From Imperialibacter roseus (lineage in GTDB: Bacteria; Bacteroidota; Bacteroidia; Cytophagales; Cyclobacteriaceae), in assembly GCF_032999765.1 (NCBI RefSeq), contig NZ_CP136051.1, forward strand, positions 6,218,501-6,282,500: 64,000 nt of DNA. Reading direction: 5' to 3'. The position numbers and the translations under genes are program-made. Positions 63,303-64,000 of this stretch are shown here, piece by piece (positions within the stretch are counted from its first letter, which is position 1; each line of letters opens with the position of its first letter). The notes under the pieces were generated by a model. It saw nothing but the letters and a program-made list of their open reading frames with translations. It ran no database searches and had not been told where the DNA came from.

Positions 63303-64000
63303 CAACATTTCAACCATATCCAAAACCTACTCCACCCGCACCCAGTGCATTGCATACCTGGAAAAGTTACGTTGGAACGGAAAGGTAATTTCTCCCTTCA
63401 CTGGCACTGACAACGTGACCAAACGGAAAGGAACCATCTATTACCATTGTAATGACACCAATAAGGACTTTAGCGTACTACATGGTACCATATTCGAAGG
63501 CTCAAAATACCCCCTTCCTAAATGGTTTTTGATGATTGGGTTAATTCTAAACGCCAAAAAGGGTATTGCTGCCAAAGAACTACAAAGAAACGTTGGAAGC
63601 ACCTACAAAACAGCGTGGTACGTGGCAATGAGAATACGTTGTGCAATGATCGACGATTGTATTGAACTCAATAATATCGTTGAAATGGATGAAGCCTACG
63701 TAGGAGGTAAAAAGCGAAAAGCGCCATCTAATCACCCATCCATTTCCAGTGTTAATACAAAGCGTGGCCGTGGTACTTCTAAGACGCCAATTGTCGGCAT
63801 AGTCGAGCGAAATGGAAACGTAGTGTTGAAGGTCATTGAAAAGCTCACAACCAACAACCTAATGAGCTTTCTAAAAGCCAATGTTAATACCAACACCTCT
63901 ATTGTAATGACTGACAAACTTCCTGCTTACAAGAAGTTTGAAGAGGTTGTTCAGCACCTAACTATCGACCACGGAAAAGGCTACGCCAAAGGTATTGTTC
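63289..64000 (+). mobile_element. IS1595-type transposase, 5' part (cut by the window edge)
   Basis: The frame starts at ATG 63289 or 63295 and is open to the edge (about 237 residues seen). It has the ISXO2-like DDE core: IVEMDEAYVGGKKRKAP with the first Asp, SKTPIVGIVERNGNVVLKV, TSIVMTDKLPAYKKF with the second, and HLTIDHGKGYAKG, where the motif should continue. The zinc-ribbon head usual for this family is reduced (TYSTRTQCIAYLEKLRWNG then YYHCNDTNKDFSVLHGTIFE). Terminal repeats cannot be checked because the right end is outside; a left end should lie between 62760 and 62868 or at the start of the overlapping gene. Confidence 0.88.

Overview
The window looks like chromosomal DNA from a Bacteroidota bacterium, most likely a Cytophagales-type marine or soil organism. 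The evidence is a TonB-dependent receptor with an STN domain in one operon with six DUF4249 lipoproteins, DUF4097 and PorT-like barrel proteins, a membrane-anchored AraC regulator, an ABC permease/M1 peptidase fusion, a eukaryotic-type glycogen branching enzyme, a PVC-type haem-binding protein, and candidate promoters of the TAnnTTTG type. I cannot name the genus. No rRNA, tRNA or CRISPR array was seen.

Layout. 1-480: start of a secreted protein running off the left edge. 1.0-3.2 kb: membrane AraC regulator and DJ-1/PfpI protein. 3.25-8.3 kb: an accessory pocket with dispersed repeats, a HepT/MntA toxin-antitoxin pair, an 11-unit array of about 23 bp, and an AT-rich gene joining a restriction-endonuclease-like domain to a STAND NTPase (probable anti-phage defence). 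8.3-12.9 kb: asd, a THUMP-like methyltransferase, a barrel protein and small genes. 12.9-19.1 kb: a probable catabolic operon (sialidase-like, YidR-like lipoprotein, NanA/DapA-type aldolase, SSS symporter) divergent from a cupin-AraC regulator. 19.3-25.7 kb: sensor kinase, ABC ATPase and permease-peptidase. 25.8-30.6 kb: ECF sigma, HEAT-repeat anti-sigma-like protein, two DUF4097 proteins, and a C-terminal processing peptidase. 30.7-37.8 kb: SDR, branching enzyme, TPR protein, S9 peptidase with an FGE-like tail. 37.8-50.1 kb: a nine-gene operon of one unknown exported protein, TonB receptor, MG2-like protein and six DUF4249 lipoproteins, four of its junctions being ATGA overlaps. 50.3-58.5 kb: Tat-targeted sugar-type enzymes, PVC-type cytochrome protein, ApbE, FGE-like and YceI proteins. 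58.6-64 kb: lipoprotein, FAD/Fe-S dehydrogenase, HigBA module, unknown membrane protein overlapping the start of an IS1595-type transposase cut by the window edge.

How it works together. Most genes are housekeeping, envelope or scavenging functions. The most unusual parts are the 3.25-8.3 kb pocket (two defence or addiction modules, a novel-looking tandem array, several repeat families), the six-paralogue DUF4249 operon with a dyad just upstream of its candidate promoter, and the YidR-containing catabolic cluster, whose substrate is not known. All functional calls rest on motifs read by eye; no database search was possible.
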